Source of the DNA: Symbiodinium natans
Lineage: Eukaryota; Sar; Dinophyceae; Suessiales; Symbiodiniaceae
Direction: 5' to 3'
DNA length: 64,000 bases
Assembly: GCA_905221605.1 (NCBI GenBank)
Contig: CAJNDS010000592.1
Span: 1-64,000, forward strand
The first letter of the stretch is position 1; each line of letters starts with the position of its first letter. A program made the position numbers and the translations under genes. Shown in pieces: positions 9,015 through 22,237 of the stretch. The notes beneath the pieces were generated by a model. The model made no database searches and was not told the DNA's origin. It saw nothing but the letters and a program-made list of their open reading frames with translations.

Positions 9015-9505
9015 AAACCGTTAAACCCTATAGGGTTCAATGGTTCGACAACCTAAGGTCTGGGCATGTATACCTTCAGTACCCTTTAGGGTTAAAATCT
9101 TTGAACCTTTGGGAGCCCTATAGGGTTTTACGTTCTGACCCTAAACGAATCAGGGTTAAGGTCTGAATGCCCGAACTTCAAACACTTAAGATTGAAACTT
9201 TTTGAGTTTTCGTTTTAAATGCCTAACTCCTAAACCCCAACCCCTTAAACCTTAACTCTATAGAGTTTAAAGGTTCGGGTTTAGGTTGACTTGCCGGCTT
9301 AGGTTTAAATGCCTCAATCTTCAACCCTAAACCTGTCAACCTTAACCCTCGAGGGTTGGGGCGCCTACATCATGATCGGATTTGACGAGCTCTGCGGAAA
9401 TTTCTTTATGACAAGGTCATGACTTCTTGCTGTGGTTATAACTATGGTTCAGGGTTTGATTTATATACATGTAAATAGCCTATAAGAAAATGAGGGTAAC
9501 CCCAT
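9015..9505. repeat. direct repeat copy 1, CCCTATAGGG-rich
   Basis: This aligns over its whole length with 9812-10262, at an offset of about 760-800 bp. Landmarks shared in order are CCTAAGGTCTGGGCATGTAT, CCCTTTAGGGT, GTTCTGACCCTAAACG, CCTACATCAT and TATATACAT. It is dense in degenerate telomere-like words and CCCTATAGGG palindromes. The copies differ by many substitutions and indels, so the duplication is old. Confidence 0.75.
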
Positions 9506-9811
9506 CACGCCCCAATAAGCAAAACAAAACCTCTATCCTAAAATCCTTACCTTACCTAAGATAGCTCAAGCAACCATCCCCCGATAAGCAAAACCTGAAT
9601 TCTATCATATAACGATATGGTTTGTTTATATTTTGAATCCCAGGAAGTAGTGAAAAGGACATTTGCTCACAGTATTCTCGCGTCACCGGGAAGAAAGCCC
9701 TACAAACGTAGGCATAGCCCTATGGGATTCAAGGTTTAGGGATCTAAGCCCCAAGCCCTATAGGGCTTTAAGGTTCTATCGTACAGGTAATGCCTAAACC
9801 TTAAACCCTAA

Positions 9812-10262
9812 GCCTTTAAACCCTGTAGGGTTGAATGGTTCAAGAAAACCTAAGGTCTGGGCATGTATACCTTCAGCACCCTTTAGGGTCAAAACCTTTG
9901 TTCCTTGTAGAGCCCTGTCGGGTTTTAGGGTTCTGACCCTAAACGGTTCAGGGTTAAGGTTTAACTGCCCGAACTTTCAACCCTCAAGGTTAAATCTCTA
10001 TGGGTTTAGGTTTAAAGTTTAAAAATACCTAAATCTTAAACCCTAACCGCTTAACCTTAGCTCTATCGGGTTGAACGGTTAGGGTTTAGGTTTCATTGCG
10101 GGCTTACGTTTAAATGCCTGAATCTTAAGCCCTAAACCTGTCAAACTTAACCCTATAGGTTTGGGGTACCTACATCATCATCGACTTGTTGCTGTGCTTA
10201 TAACGATGGTTTAGGGTTAAAATATATACATTTATGTAAACCTAAAAAATAAGGGAACCGCA
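9812..10262. repeat. direct repeat copy 2, CCCTATAGGG-rich
   Basis: Diverged partner of 9015-9505. About 300 bp of other sequence (9506-9811) separates the copies, including TAGGGCTTTAAGG words of the same kind near 9710-9780. A (TA)n run at about 10,274-10,299 follows immediately. Confidence 0.75.
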
Positions 10263-10309
10263 ATAGGCGGACGCCCATATATATATATATATATATATAG
10301 GGTTTCGGC

Positions 10310-10960
10310 TGTCGCTTCCTGTTCTTTCTTCACTTCTGCCTGTTTCTGCTTCCTGTTCATTCTTTTTTCTTCTTTTTAGTATTTTTCTTATTCTTTCTTT
10401 TTTTGCTTCTGTTCTTCTTCTTTGTCTTCATCTTTCTTTTCTTCTTCTTTCTTTTCTTATGTTTATTATTTCTTTTCTTCTTCTTTTGATTTTCCTTATT
10501 TTTGTTAGTATTTTATTTTTAATCCTTGTCTTCTTCTTTTTCTTCTTCTTTATTTTTCTTCTTCTTGTTTTTCTTGTTCTTTCCTTTTCTTCTTATTTGT
10601 TTTACTATTCTTATTTTTCTTCTTCTTTCTTTTATTTTTCTTCTGCTTGTTCTTCTCTTTCTTTTGTTCTTCTTCTTTCCTTGCTTCTTCTTTCCCTTCT
10701 TCTTCTTCTTTTTCTTCTGTCCTTTCTTCTTATTATTTTTGTTTTTGTTTTTCTTCTTCTTTCTCTTCGTGTTATTATTTTTCTTCCTTTTCCCTTTCCT
10801 CTTGCTATTATTCTTTCGTTTAGTTTACTATTCTTCTTTTTCTTCTTATTTCTTTTCTGCTTATTCTTCTGTTTATTCTTCTTTTTTCTTCTTGTCTCTT
10901 ATTCTTCTTTTTCTTCCTCTTTTTTTCTTCTTCTTTCCCGAGTTTCAGCTTTCAGACGGC
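10310..10960 (+). repeat. polypyrimidine (TTC/CTT) tract
   Basis: About 640 bp of nearly pure T and C, made of irregular TTCTTC, CTTTTC and TTTTTC words. The open frames through it give only Phe/Leu/Ser/Val strings and are not genes. Such tracts can adopt triplex DNA and may act as pyrimidine tracts if transcribed. Confidence 0.9.
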
Positions 10961-10989
10961 CAGGCCGGCCCGTGCCGCAAGGCCTTTAG

Positions 10990-12400
10990 ATAACACTAAC
11001 GCGTAATGTAAAAATATAAAAAGAGAAAACTTGCAAATCGCATCAGAAAAAACAAATTAAGCCATCATTCGTATGCCCTACTACTAGAAACCAACCCATG
11101 CTTTTTCAGAACTCACCATATAATCATGAAAATGAAGTTCAGAATCCCGTATTCACAATTGTTTTAATTTGTTCGAATTTGTGACTCTTATCTATGAATT
11201 TACGTATACGTGCGATTGTACCGAGATATGACCGTATGTACCATTCGTGTCTAAGGCTTTTTGTTTTTGAAATTAGAATATGGCATGGTAAGACGAGGTG
11301 TAGGCTTGGACTGAATGTTCAACACTCTCGGGTTTAGAATATCTCTCCCTCAACGTTTGTATTGATTCAACCTGAACCTCGACGTTACTTTTGCTTTTTG
11401 GTGAGGTTTGGGCATGTTTGGGCTATTCGGGCTTTCGGCTAGGATCCTTGGGGGAAGGTAAGATATTGCTGTTCGACGGGTAGTTTCTTACAACGCACGC
11501 AGACTACGCACGACATCACCATGCTTGTTTAGGATTGGGTTTGCGCTGACAACGTGCGCAACTCTCCCCCACCTTTTTCCCGCCTCTCTCCTCCCCTGCT
11601 CCTCCCCTCTCCCCAGTGGGGAGTAGTACTCACTTTTCCTCACTACGTGGCCAACTAAAGCTTCGGCCCGAATACGACTTTCTATTTCTTGTTGTGGTTG
11701 CTCTTCTTGTTAGAGCGACAGCAACTACTACAACGACAACTGGCGACTCCTACTGATGCTACTATCGCGCTGCCTCCCTTTGCTTCCCGACTCTGGTCCG
11801 CTGAATGTGCCCACGGGTTCCGAATGTGGCTACTCTGCTCACAAAGTGTCGGGTCTTGAGGCTGCCCATGCCTTCTTTACATTGTTGGCTGCCACTTGGC
11901 AGCTTACACTTAGATCCTTGGGCCACACTTTCGGCGATCCTGACGTCAGATACGGAAATAGCAAAGCACAAAGCTGCATGAATCTCGGAAACGATCTCCA
12001 CAATTCAAATTTGGGACAGGGAGAAGGTGTTGGCGTGCGAAACCCTCCTCCTTTTCAAGATCACTACCACCCATGTGGCGATGAGAGCGACGATCTTTCT
12101 GGCACTTCAGGCGCCAGCCGTACCCTGCCACGGTTGCACAGAATCTCATGAGATTGCCTGCGCAGCAAGCTGTCACAAGACACATCCTTTCTGCTGTCAC
12201 GCCTGCCGCCAACTGCTTCTGCAGGTCCTCCCAAGGAAGCCTCGCGCCACTCAATGAGAAACCACAAATACATCTTCCGAGTTAATACGACAGGGCAGCA
12301 AGAAACCCGAGTATGTAAGGCCCTTGCGAGAGGTGCACCTCAATGTATGCAAAGCATGTGCAAACATTGCACTAACTCTTGTGCGCCGCTTTGCTGCTCC
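10990..12400. other. no gene recognised
   Basis: AT-rich to about 11.5 kb, then a C/T-rich patch (about 11,565-11,635). Short frames on both strands lack recognisable domains. Confidence 0.5.
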
Positions 12401-12409
12401 TTCTGTCAG

Positions 12410-12614
12410 CTACTTGTCTCGTTCCACTGGGCCTGGAGTCTCGTACGGCAGCTCGGTCAAGACTGCCTTGGCTTGCAGGCCTCAGATTGCAGTTGCTTGC
12501 TTCCACTTTCTGCCTCTTCCTAGGCCTTACCATGCATGCGCCTAGGCTCCGGCCCATACGCTCCAAGCGACCCTGCAATACTTGATTGTGCTTCAGCTGT
12601 TGACGGTACTTCTC
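12410..12614 (-). CDS. C-terminal two exons of a hypothetical helical protein
   Basis: A 28-codon exon spans 12,614 to 12,531. It is preceded by a TTGCAG acceptor and followed by a GTAAGG donor. It encodes a basic amphipathic helix starting EKYRQQLKHNQVLQGRLERM. After a 64-nt intron (12,467-12,530, ending CAAG) a 19-codon exon (12,466-12,410) in the same phase ends in TAG and reads AVLTELPYETPGPVERDK. The clean phase-0 join and splice signals support a real gene. No family is recognised. It may be the 3' end of the coding-like segments at 12,861-13,299. Confidence 0.4.
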
Positions 12615-12860
12615 CTGCAAGGGCACGTTTGGCCGGCAAGCTTGTCCCGCGTGCGAACTTCGCAATTCTTTTGTACTGTTGCTTGTCAATTTGCCAAGTC
12701 AATCCGTTTCGGATTTATGAGCTTAAGTGTCAGAGAGAGTCACAGCAACCATGACAACCAAACAGCTGGAAACCTAAAAATGGGACATGTAGCGCTTCCA
12801 AAACCTGAGAGTAGCCTAGCATGTTGTTATGGCTTATTGCGCTGCTGCAATCAAGCACTT

Positions 12861-13299
12861 TCACTGTTCAAGTTCCTCGACATCATCCTTATACGCTCTC
12901 ACAAGGCATCCGACACTTCTCCGGGTCCGCACCCCTTCAAACCTTACTGAGAATTCTGGGTAACCAAGCATGTTGCAAAGGAATACGCGTGTTTTCGCGG
13001 TCTTCATGATCCAATCTCTCGCTACTTTCCTGGGTACATGGTGTCGGAAATCATCCTGGTTCAGCAGCCATGACTGCAGCTCATGCACAAAGTTCGATTG
13101 CCGATCTCAGTACAAAAGGACACTGCTCGGCAACCGTGAGCCCACACACCACGGATTTGCAAAAATTCTTGACCTTACCGCGAAACATGAGGGCTTTTAC
13201 GGCCTGAAGTTTGGGAAAGCCTTGTCGTTGCGCTGACTGCTCTAGCCAGACCTGCGACAGCCAGAGGTGATAACCTGAATCCGGAGATCGGCTCCGCAC
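12861..13299 (-). CDS. coding-like exons, hypothetical protein
   Basis: Two overlapping minus-strand segments in different frames have ordinary protein composition. The upstream one (about 13,260-13,180) follows a TCGCAG acceptor and reads WLEQSAQRQGFPKLQAVKAL before a possible GTAAGG donor. The next (about 13,090-12,955) reads HELQSWLLNQDDFRHHV and then ARDWIMKTAKTRVFLCNML. I could not find a join that keeps phase without a stop, so the exon structure is unresolved. They may belong to one gene with 12,410-12,614. No domain is recognised. Confidence 0.3.
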
Positions 13300-13510
13300 G
13301 GCACCCTATGCTTGCTTCCCGTGAAGTCATATGTTTCTGAATTCTGGCCCCCCCGCATCGTACACTGAGACACTGAACATCACTGAACCATAGCTTGCAG
13401 CAATCTCTGTCTGCGGCAACGCTCATGTACTGTGTGCGTCTCCTGGGCAGATGCAACATCTGCCTCGGTGAAGAAATCACAGCTGCCACTTTCACAACTC
13501 GAGAGGTCGG

Positions 13511-13586
13511 CACACACACACACACACCGCAAACAGACAGACATTGACAGACAGTGACAGACAGAGAGAGACAAGTGAGGGGGAGC

Positions 13587-13635
<49 letters not shown>

Positions 13636-13847
13636 CCACACACGCAAACAAACAATCACAATCACACACACACACACACAGACAGACAGAGACACACACA
13701 CACACACACACACACAGACAGACAGAGACACACATACACACACAGACACACACACACAGAGACACACACACACACACACACACAGACACACACACACACA
13801 CACACAGACACAGACACAGACACAGACACAGACACACACACCCACAC

Positions 13848-13883
<36 letters not shown>

Positions 13884-13886
13884 ACA

Positions 13887-13976
<90 letters not shown>

Positions 13977-13983
13977 ACACACA

Positions 13984-14073
<90 letters not shown>

Positions 14074-14437
14074 ACACACAACACACACACACACACATAC
14101 ACACACACAACCACACACACACACACACCACACACACACACAGACACACAGACACACAGACACACACACAGACAGACACACAGACACACAGACACAGACA
14201 GACACAGACAGACAGACACAGACAGACAGACAGACAGACACACAGACAGACACACAGACAGACACACAGACAGACACACAGACAGACACACAGACAGACA
14301 CACAGACAGACACACAGACAGACACACAGACAGACACACAGACAGACACACAGACAGACAGACAGATAGACAGACACACACACACACACACAGAGACACA
14401 CACTCGCACTCGCACTCGCACTCGCACTCGCACTCAC
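13511..14437. repeat. compound CA/GA microsatellite with higher-order units
   Basis: About 925 bp. It starts with GACA and GA blocks (13,540-13,635), then (CA)n with CAGA interruptions. A regular 12-bp array of ACACAGACAGAC type runs from about 14,215 to 14,370, and the tract ends with about six copies of CACTCG (14,402-14,436). All frames are open on both strands only because the composition lacks stop triplets. Confidence 0.95.
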
Positions 14438-14439
14438 AC

Positions 14440-17280
14440 AAAGGTTCCAAGACTGCGCTCACAGCCTGCAAGTGAGCCCCGTTCAAGGCCAAGAACAGAA
14501 AGTTGAGAGCTCAGAAGCTGAAAGATGGACAGAGCGCTTAGGCTGAGTTGACATCTGAATATATGCCCGAGCTGGAGCATGTTCAAGTGTTCAAGACGAT
14601 AGGAGTGATAAGGCTTGCCGCTTCAGTTCACATGCATGGTCGGATGGCTCTTGGAGTCTCACCTGCATCTGCTCCAGGACGTTGAGGGCGTCAGCCTTCC
14701 ACCTGGTGTTCAACAGTTCATCAGGTTGGCTGGAATTATCGTGACGAACGTTGCTATCCTTGCTTGTAGGATGGCGAACGTGCAGAATGAGTTTCTACAG
14801 CGCGCAGGGTACATGTGACATTCACAGCTGGCCGCACAACTCCTTTTGCGTGAATCTGTGACCGCACCCTCTATTGTGCTGAACCGGTAACACCACTTGC
14901 TTGCCTTGCGTATCCTGGCAAGCCGTACTAGCAGGTTGGGGGAACGAGCTGCCAAGTTCAATGTTGGTTTCAACTTAAGGCCTCTGGAGCAGCTCCAGCT
15001 CTTGGTGAATCTGGAATGACGCCCATCCATCCCTGGGCGAGAAGCTGCTCTTGGTTGATGGAGCCTGCTCGTGGCAACTCAGGGTGCAGGCTTTTGCCAC
15101 CTTGCTTCCAAAGCTTCCATGGCCAGCCGCCTCTGCTCGTCGGATGCTGCTTGCGCTCTTTGCGCGACGTGCCTCTAGCACACCACAATACAGTGTTGAG
15201 CAGGTCTGGCCACTACACCGGTGGAAGAGTCGGCGCAAGCGGGACGTAAGCTCAGGGCAGGCTTGCGGGCAGAGACGACAGTGGCCCCTGTGTTGGAGGC
15301 AAGCGTCAGCAACTCCGCTACTGCATACGCCGCAGCTGATTCAGCGGCTCACCGTCTCACCATTGTTCTTTAGATGGCGCCAGTAACGTTACATCGCGAG
15401 CATTGGTTTTGAGTGTGGCGAACCTTTCATGAAACACCCAGGGTGCCCTGGAAAGAAGTCTTCTTGGCACGTAGGCGTTACGACTCACAGATGGCTCGTG
15501 TGGGTGACGGTCCGGCTGAGATCGCTTAAGGCTTGCCTTTTTGCTTACTTCAGGTCTCGCCTGTGATCAAATATTGAACAACATCAGGATGCCGAGCAAA
15601 AAGGTCATCGCTTGAAAGGGGGTATCGATCTTCAAGGGATTCCAAAGACGGAAACACTGAGAAACTTGATTGAAGCTTGCTTTTCTGAAACAAGCGTGGA
15701 GCACCAAGACTTCCAGGGCACCCTTGATCTGACAACATCGCTTCGTCCAGCGCCGGCGCTAGCACTGCAGTGTCCGGAAGCTGCTCCATGTAAACGAAGG
15801 TCGAGATTCTTTGGACGACTAGCCGTCCGGAACTGTGCCATATTCACGCAATTCAAGCAGAGCCTTACAATAAATTGCGAAAAACATGCGGATGCACATA
15901 CTGCCGCATAATATGCAGCTCTCCGCCTGACTCGCGGACAGAGGCCAGCTCGCGAGCCTTGACTGCTGGGCTGTGGTGACTTCTGGTGGCATGACTCTTG
16001 CGACAGCGACATGCGAATCCGAACTGTTGAACCAAGTGCTGCATGAATTTCACTGTTAAGCGGAAATTGAGTGCACCGAACGAAGACCACATGCAAGGAC
16101 GGTTGAGCAGCGTCGCTTTGCATCTGGCAGCTACCAGCTTTGTCATACTAGTGGTAGCTCTGAGCTGGCTACCAACTGCAGCTTCTGTTGCCGCACCGCA
16201 CCCAAGCGTCGAAGCCGTTCACCCAATCGCTGCTCTGCCTCCGTCAGAGTACAGCACAGGCAATCAGGTTCTGAAGCCCTGTCGCAACCTTCACTATGAA
16301 ATATCACCGTATGCAGACTCCATGGCCTTGCTTCGAGATTTGAGCCCCTCTGCGATTTTCTGCGCCTCTGCGACTTCGTCACGTGCTCGACGGCAGCGCT
16401 CTGTGGCCGCCAGGCGTGCAGCGCTCAGGGCATCCTACCGGCACATATGAGCACAGACACATACAAGCGCATGAACCTGAGGCTGAGGCATGTTTCCGAT
16501 GGAAGACTGTGGGATTCTCTCGGGATTCTCTAGGTCATCTTGAGTAAGGGCTGGGAAGATGATTCTGGCAATGTGGCTGCGAGTGCTGGGGATGCGTGTT
16601 CGGCCACGTCACGTCGATACTCCACGGGAATCTGCAATGATTCAATGATAAACGATTTATTAACTATACTCATAAACATGTCATGACGATTCTGAACAAC
16701 TCTGACAAAGTACTCGCCCCCGTTTTACTGCTCAGCCCCTGATTTTTCGGAGGAAGAGTGTTGCCCTGGGGCTAAATGATTGGGAACGGCGGCATGTCTT
16801 TTGCGCTTAGGGTCTTCCGACGATGGACTCTCGAGCTCGATGTGAAGGCGTGCATGACAAATAGACTCAGCAAGTCGTTACACATGCAAACTCTGAGGAC
16901 GTGGGCGGGGCATGGAGGCACGACGAAACATGTTGTTCTAACTTAGGCAGATTCTCTCTGTAGTGTGGTCAGCCCCATGCCAATTTGACAAAACTTTGTC
17001 GCCCTTCGTGACGTAGTGAGGAGGGAAACGGCATCGTGCTCTTCAAAACTGTTCTTGAACTACCCTGGCAAGTCTAAACTATGACAGGCTGTCAATCGGC
17101 AGCTCCTCTTCGAGAGGCTTGCCTTCGCCGCCCCTGGGGCAAGGCAATGTCTAATATGTCTAATGCGGGGCGAGCACATATCAGGACGAAACATGTCCAG
17201 ACGAGAGCATTGGGGCCGTGACCTTTGCATCTGCACATCCTGCGCTTCCTGCGATTGCGGAAGAACACCCTGCTCAATCT
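14440..17280. other. no gene recognised
   Basis: Short frames occur on both strands without domain signatures or convincing splice signals. I see no repeat longer than a few tens of bases. Confidence 0.5.
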
Positions 17281-17285
17281 CATCC

Positions 17286-17570
17286 GCGACGACATGGCTC
17301 GGCAACCACAAGCTCAGCAACAGCGGCGGCAGCAGCAGTCGCAACGGCAGTAGCAGCGGCAGCAGCAGCAACGCCAGCAGCAGCCACGCCTGCAGCAGCA
17401 ACGCCGGCAGCAGCAACGCCAGCGGCAGCAACGCCGGCAGCAGCAACGCCGGCGGCAGCAGCGCCGGCAGCAGCAACGCCAGCAGCAGCAATGCCAGCGG
17501 CAACAACGCCGGTAGTAACAACGTCGGCAGCAACAACGCCGGCAGAACAACGCAGGCAGCAACAGCAGCA
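17286..17570. repeat. imperfect CAG/CGC trinucleotide tract
   Basis: GCAGCAACGCC-type units repeat for about 280 bp with GCGGCA and GTAACA variants. The frames give Ala-, Ser/Gly/Asn- or Leu-rich strings depending on register. No flanking domain or splice sites suggest that it is translated. Confidence 0.9.
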
Positions 17571-17599
17571 GAAGGCGTGCACCGAGATCCTATCACACA

Positions 17600-20430
17600 A
17601 GGCTTCGGCTCACCATCCGCAGTATCATCCGGCACCGTGGACCACGAAGGCTGAAAGGGGGGTGAAAAACCGATGAGAGGGCTGTCTGCGAAATTCTATC
17701 TTGGATCTTCTGAATTGTCTTTCGGAATCTTTGAATATCCTTTTGGAACGCGGGGGGTCGTGACGCGAAGGGTCGTCTGGAAGCAGTGTAGAAGTTTGTT
17801 GGGTTGGTGTACTCATTAGCTTGGGCGGTCAAGGGCAAACGGCATCAAGGGCCAAGGCCTTAGGCCTTGCGGTTGAGGGACCTTACTGTCTGCATTACCT
17901 TGAACCAGTCGAGAATGCCAAACTCGGCTCCTGGATGGAGAGCTTGGCTTGCTCGTGTCGCCGAGAAAGCTCCAGTGCCTGGAGTCCGGTACAGTCTTCC
18001 TGCAAGTGTCTGCTTCTAGTCGAAACCGGCGAATCCTCGTGGTGCGCACTTCCGCTTCCCGCAGGTCGCCTCAGCCGCCAACGACTCGGCCTTTGCCTCC
18101 AAGCGCTCCACCTGCTCTTGCTTGTGGCTCGATGTGGCTGTAACATCTCTTGTGTTACAAGTTACGGTGCTTTTTGCTCCTGTGCGACTTTCACAGGTCC
18201 TGCTCATTCTTCATCCCTCAAAGCTGTAAGGGTGGTGCTAAGCATGCGGCTCTCCTGCCAGCTGGAGTTGGTCAACTTCTCAGCAGATTTGATGCGAGTC
18301 GTGTGTCGAGAGAGGAAAGCCGCAGTTGTGGCATGAGGCGCCACAAACATTTGAGCACGAAGTCAGGCCCTACGGCCGAACTTCCGAGCTCTACAAAACT
18401 GTCTTTGCAGGAGAGAAGACCTTGCCTGCAGCAGAGGCCACTCACTCGTGCAGCCAGGGCAAGTTGTCAAAGCTGATGTCCTTATGAAGCATGATCCCCC
18501 GCAATCTTCGATTTTTTTGCCTTCACCTCCACGAGCCGTGCCAAAGCACCGGCAGCCGGCTTCTGGACGAGGTCGGAGCCCGCACTTCTACATCCCCGGC
18601 CCCCGAACGCCAGGCCCGACAGACTTCGATTTTGGTACAACAGTGGGGGAAGTGTCTCGGGCCGGACAACTTACGCTTTCAGTGGAGTTGAGCTTGTATA
18701 ACACAATTCGCGGACGTGCGGGAAGGGCTTGAGCATTCCGTTGGTGAAAGTCGAGACATATTGCCTGACGGACCGACCTGGTTTTGCGCTCTGGGGGTGC
18801 AGGTTTTTACGAGAATTTCGTGGCATCGTGTGGACTGTGCGGGCTCTTGGGCGTCATTAGGTGTAACCTCTTTCCCACGTCTGGCTATACAATGCCGTGC
18901 CACTGACTGATCTTGCCAAGCCAAGCGCTTTTGAACTTACCCCACTTGAACTTGGCCATTCGTGGACAAAGGACAGCGAACATGACAATTAAAACCCCGT
19001 ATCGTCGTGGCGTATTAACCTTCTTCGCAGAACGCTTGAAGAAACATGCTCGAGGAAAGCCGCTCTACCAAAATTAAACTTTTCAGCCTTTTCGAAAACC
19101 ATTTGCTTTCGCAATCTTTCGCAACTCTTGGACTGCTTGTGTGTGAACCACCTCAGTTCAGAGGCAAAGGGGTTTAAGCCTAATTCGATCCGAAGCCAAT
19201 GCTAAAGCAGTTTTTTCGAGATTTTCTTGCAAAGTGTTGGAGCAGTTTTCGAGATTTTCATGCAGGGGGATCAGGCTTCCCGTGACTGACCTGATCCAAC
19301 GAAGCTGGGTCACCGGAACGGAAGTTGTTGGGGGCGATCAGTCATGTACCTGCAGGAAACTACCCTCACTGCTGCAGTTTCTGAACCTGGCAAGACGTGA
19401 CCTCCAGATCATTTTGATCTGAATTTTCCAGTCAGCACTAGACACACATGAGAAAACGGTGCTCCATGCAGTTGCGAACCTTCCTCACGCAAACGCTCGA
19501 TTTCACAAGCCCCCGCTCAGCGAAGCATCAGTGGCATCAAATGCATGAAAACCGGCCAATCCCCACGCAGATGGCTGCATACTCCCCTGGTGGCGTGGGA
19601 TCTATGAGAGCTGATGCGACTAAAGTCTGTTCCTGTAGAATGTTTTCTGGCTCTTCTTTGGTACGCCACGTGAAGAAGGGGAATAACAAATCCCCAAGCA
19701 GACGCTGGAATTTCATGCAACGTGCTGACTTTCACACCCAAGCTTCCAAGAGTCAAGTTTCTTGCGGCAGCAGTGTGGCCAGTGGGCGCCAACACCGATA
19801 AATGCAGGATGGTAACTGCGTCCAGCTCGGCAAAATGACAAACTGTTCCGATGCAGGCAAGTCTCGATGACGCCACCCGCTCGTGGCAAGATTGGATTGG
19901 TTGGGACACCCTGGACCTGGAGAAGCGTACATTGCTAACTGCGCACGACATGAGCTGTTCCCAGTCACAGCCCTGATGGGCTGGTGGGCTCACAAAAGGC
20001 GAGAGGCGAGTTTGTCGGTACAGCCGACGGCATGGATCCACCATTTGCCGCTGGGAAAGGCGGGCTGGTCCTTGATGTGGCCACCTTGAGAGTTGCGTGT
20101 GATCACGTGTGAGCCCCGGCTTTTAGTCGAGATACGTAGTCGAGATACATCGACATACCTCTGTGCAGCATCTGGTCTGAAGCAATATGAGGTCATTGTC
20201 CCTCAGGCGGGGCGCAGCTGTAAGTATTGGCTGCAAAGTTCGGGTTCCCCGAGACCGTGCTGCAGTCCTGACAGAGTTCCAGCACAAGTTCAGCCACAGC
20301 AAATGCAAAGAAAGCAAAGAAAGCACATAGTTTCACTCTTCCTCGCTGGGCTGATCCGGGGCCCCATATCCGCAGGTGCTATCGATGCACTTCCACTCCT
20401 GGGCTTCGGAGGTTGGGGAGCCCGAAGGAG
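17600..20430. other. no gene recognised
   Basis: No domain, RNA gene or long repeat seen. Short open frames overlap on both strands without a preferred strand. Confidence 0.5.
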
Positions 20431-20435
20431 ACAAA

Positions 20436-20541
20436 GGGGAGTTTACGATGACAAGGGACCCCCTAATAAATGCCCCCCCAAGTAGCCGGATCCCCTTACT
20501 GCAAGGACCACAAGAAGGTACCCCTAACATCGTTCCCCCCC
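20436..20541 (-). mobile_element. ~106-bp terminal-inverted-repeat element (MITE-like), copy A
   Basis: The left end GGGGAGTTTACGATG and right end CATCGTTCCCCCC are inverted copies of each other. The reverse complement aligns end to end with the element at 34,357-34,467, sharing AGGGGTACC near one end and TTGGGGGG...AGGGG(G)TCC toward the other. The 5-bp word CAAAG lies at 20,432-20,436 and again at 20,541-20,545, a candidate target-site duplication. No coding capacity; it would need a transposase supplied in trans. Confidence 0.6.
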
Positions 20542-20549
20542 AAAGATGC

Positions 20550-22235
20550 CCCCAAGTGAAGGCCGCAACATGTGGTATCAACTCAAGATACGACAATTGA
20601 AAGCTTGCAGATCTGGGGATGTCTCAGTTCGAAGCAACGCTTGATGACAGACAAGACTCGTCCATGGCCCAACAGTATGTCTCTGCATCGTTTGCCTAGC
20701 ACGCAGCTCATGGAAACTCAGGACTTTGCCGTACTACAATGCTGACAACGCTCTACTAAAACTCTCAATGCTCATTCCAACTCCGCACATCCTACAAGCT
20801 ATGGCAAGCTTGCAATGCCGACTCGAAACGAAAACCTCCCAAACAGTCAGCGCGTCATAGGGGTCTCTGAAGTCTTGCGAACCCCGTAACATAGGGTCCC
20901 TATGGTCCCTAGCCGAGACCCTAACCCTGAGACTCCCGAAGCTGCAGCCTCTGAGAGATGGAAGGGGTGCACGAGGTTCCATTTTTCGGCAACGGTTAGC
21001 CGTTGCAAGGGCAAGGGTGCGAAATCGTGTCGCGTTTTTGGTGCCTGAAAACCCTGTCCGGTGGCCCTCGAGACATCTTGCATCTTGGCCACCGCCGTGC
21101 AGATCCAGGACATTTCGATCACAGAGTATACAGATGCATTGCAAGATATTGCACGCCCAATGCCTAAAGTCCTAAAGTAGGTCTGCAGGCTGCAGTTGCC
21201 CCCGCTCTTTTTGCTGCATCTGACCACTGATGTGTTTAAGCAATTCGCCAATCCAAACTTGGCTAAACAAGACACCCGAATTCCAACCAGAAGGGGAGGG
21301 CGGGTTGCATACAACCATCCGCAGTAGCTCTCGGAGGTCTCGTAGCTCCGAGCATACCACTGTCGGCAACGGTGCTGACCTCCGCTTCACTCCAGAACTC
21401 TGGGAGTTCAGTTTACTCCGGTGTCGTGAGCATCTCAACACTGGGTAAAGAGTGTGACGGTTGTCTAACCTGGAGTTTAATCACTCCTTCCTTTGAGGGC
21501 AATGCCAAGGGAACATGGGTGGCAAGCGTGTCTGTTGCAGATAACCCCATCACTCGAAGAGAGCTGTGCGACTCGAGGGGCCGCAAGGGTTGTCAGCCAA
21601 AGATCCAGGACATCCAGTGTAGCAGGCGTCCTGAGCAGGAGCATGCTGCAGAATAGCCACTTCCTTTTAGGCCCCGAGGCTACGACATGCTACATCGCTC
21701 AGGCCCAAGCGTTGGCCAAGAACACAATAATTTCTGTTGTCATGGCCTTATTGACCTCTTGATGTCGCCAAGTCCACCGAGGTCTCCCGCGTGCCACGAA
21801 ACTTTGGGAACGCGGGGCTGTCCCTTCCCTTTTTTAACCTCTCAAAAAACATAAAATCCCAAGCGTGGAGTTTTTGGGAGATTCTTTTCCTGAACCTGGG
21901 CACCGGCTTGGAACACCCCAGCCCTCTCTGCAAGGGAGCCGAAGCATCAAGCAACCTTCCCTCTATGACGGATAAAACACGCTTGAACCTGATAAAGCCC
22001 TGCACCATGTCCCAACAAGTGACTTCCGAGCGTCATTATTGCAGTTTGGGTCTCCAGGTGAGAAGACAGGACAATTGCACTCGCCGTACCGGTGCCTCAG
22101 AGGAATTGAGATCTAGCGCTGGCAACTGCATGAAAGTGCTGTGCGACACCTCAAACTCACTTGAAGGAACCACCTGGGCAACCTCTCCCGTAAAGCAAGA
22201 AGCACCACTGGCTGCCACTTCCTCCTTACATTTCT
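20550..22235. other. no gene recognised
   Basis: The longest frame (21,791-22,243, plus) has no domain, and the opposite strand also stays open over parts of it. Nothing decides a strand. Confidence 0.45.
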
Positions 22236-22237
22236 AC

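Noticed and set aside
9015-10262. The two direct repeats as the LTRs of the copia element
   Set aside because: Both lie on the 5' side of gag, so they cannot flank the coding region, and no TG...CA ends were seen.
10459-10993. Phe/Leu/Ser-rich frames resembling membrane proteins
   Set aside because: Produced by the TTC/CTT tract; hydrophobicity here is only composition.
13175-14506. Long open frames of Cys/Val or Thr/His residues on both strands
   Set aside because: They are translations of the CA/GA microsatellite, which contains no stop triplets in several registers. No flanking domain.
17060-17676. Leu-, Ala- and Ser/Asn-rich frames up to 191 codons
   Set aside because: By-products of the imperfect CAG/CGC tract; no domain on either side.
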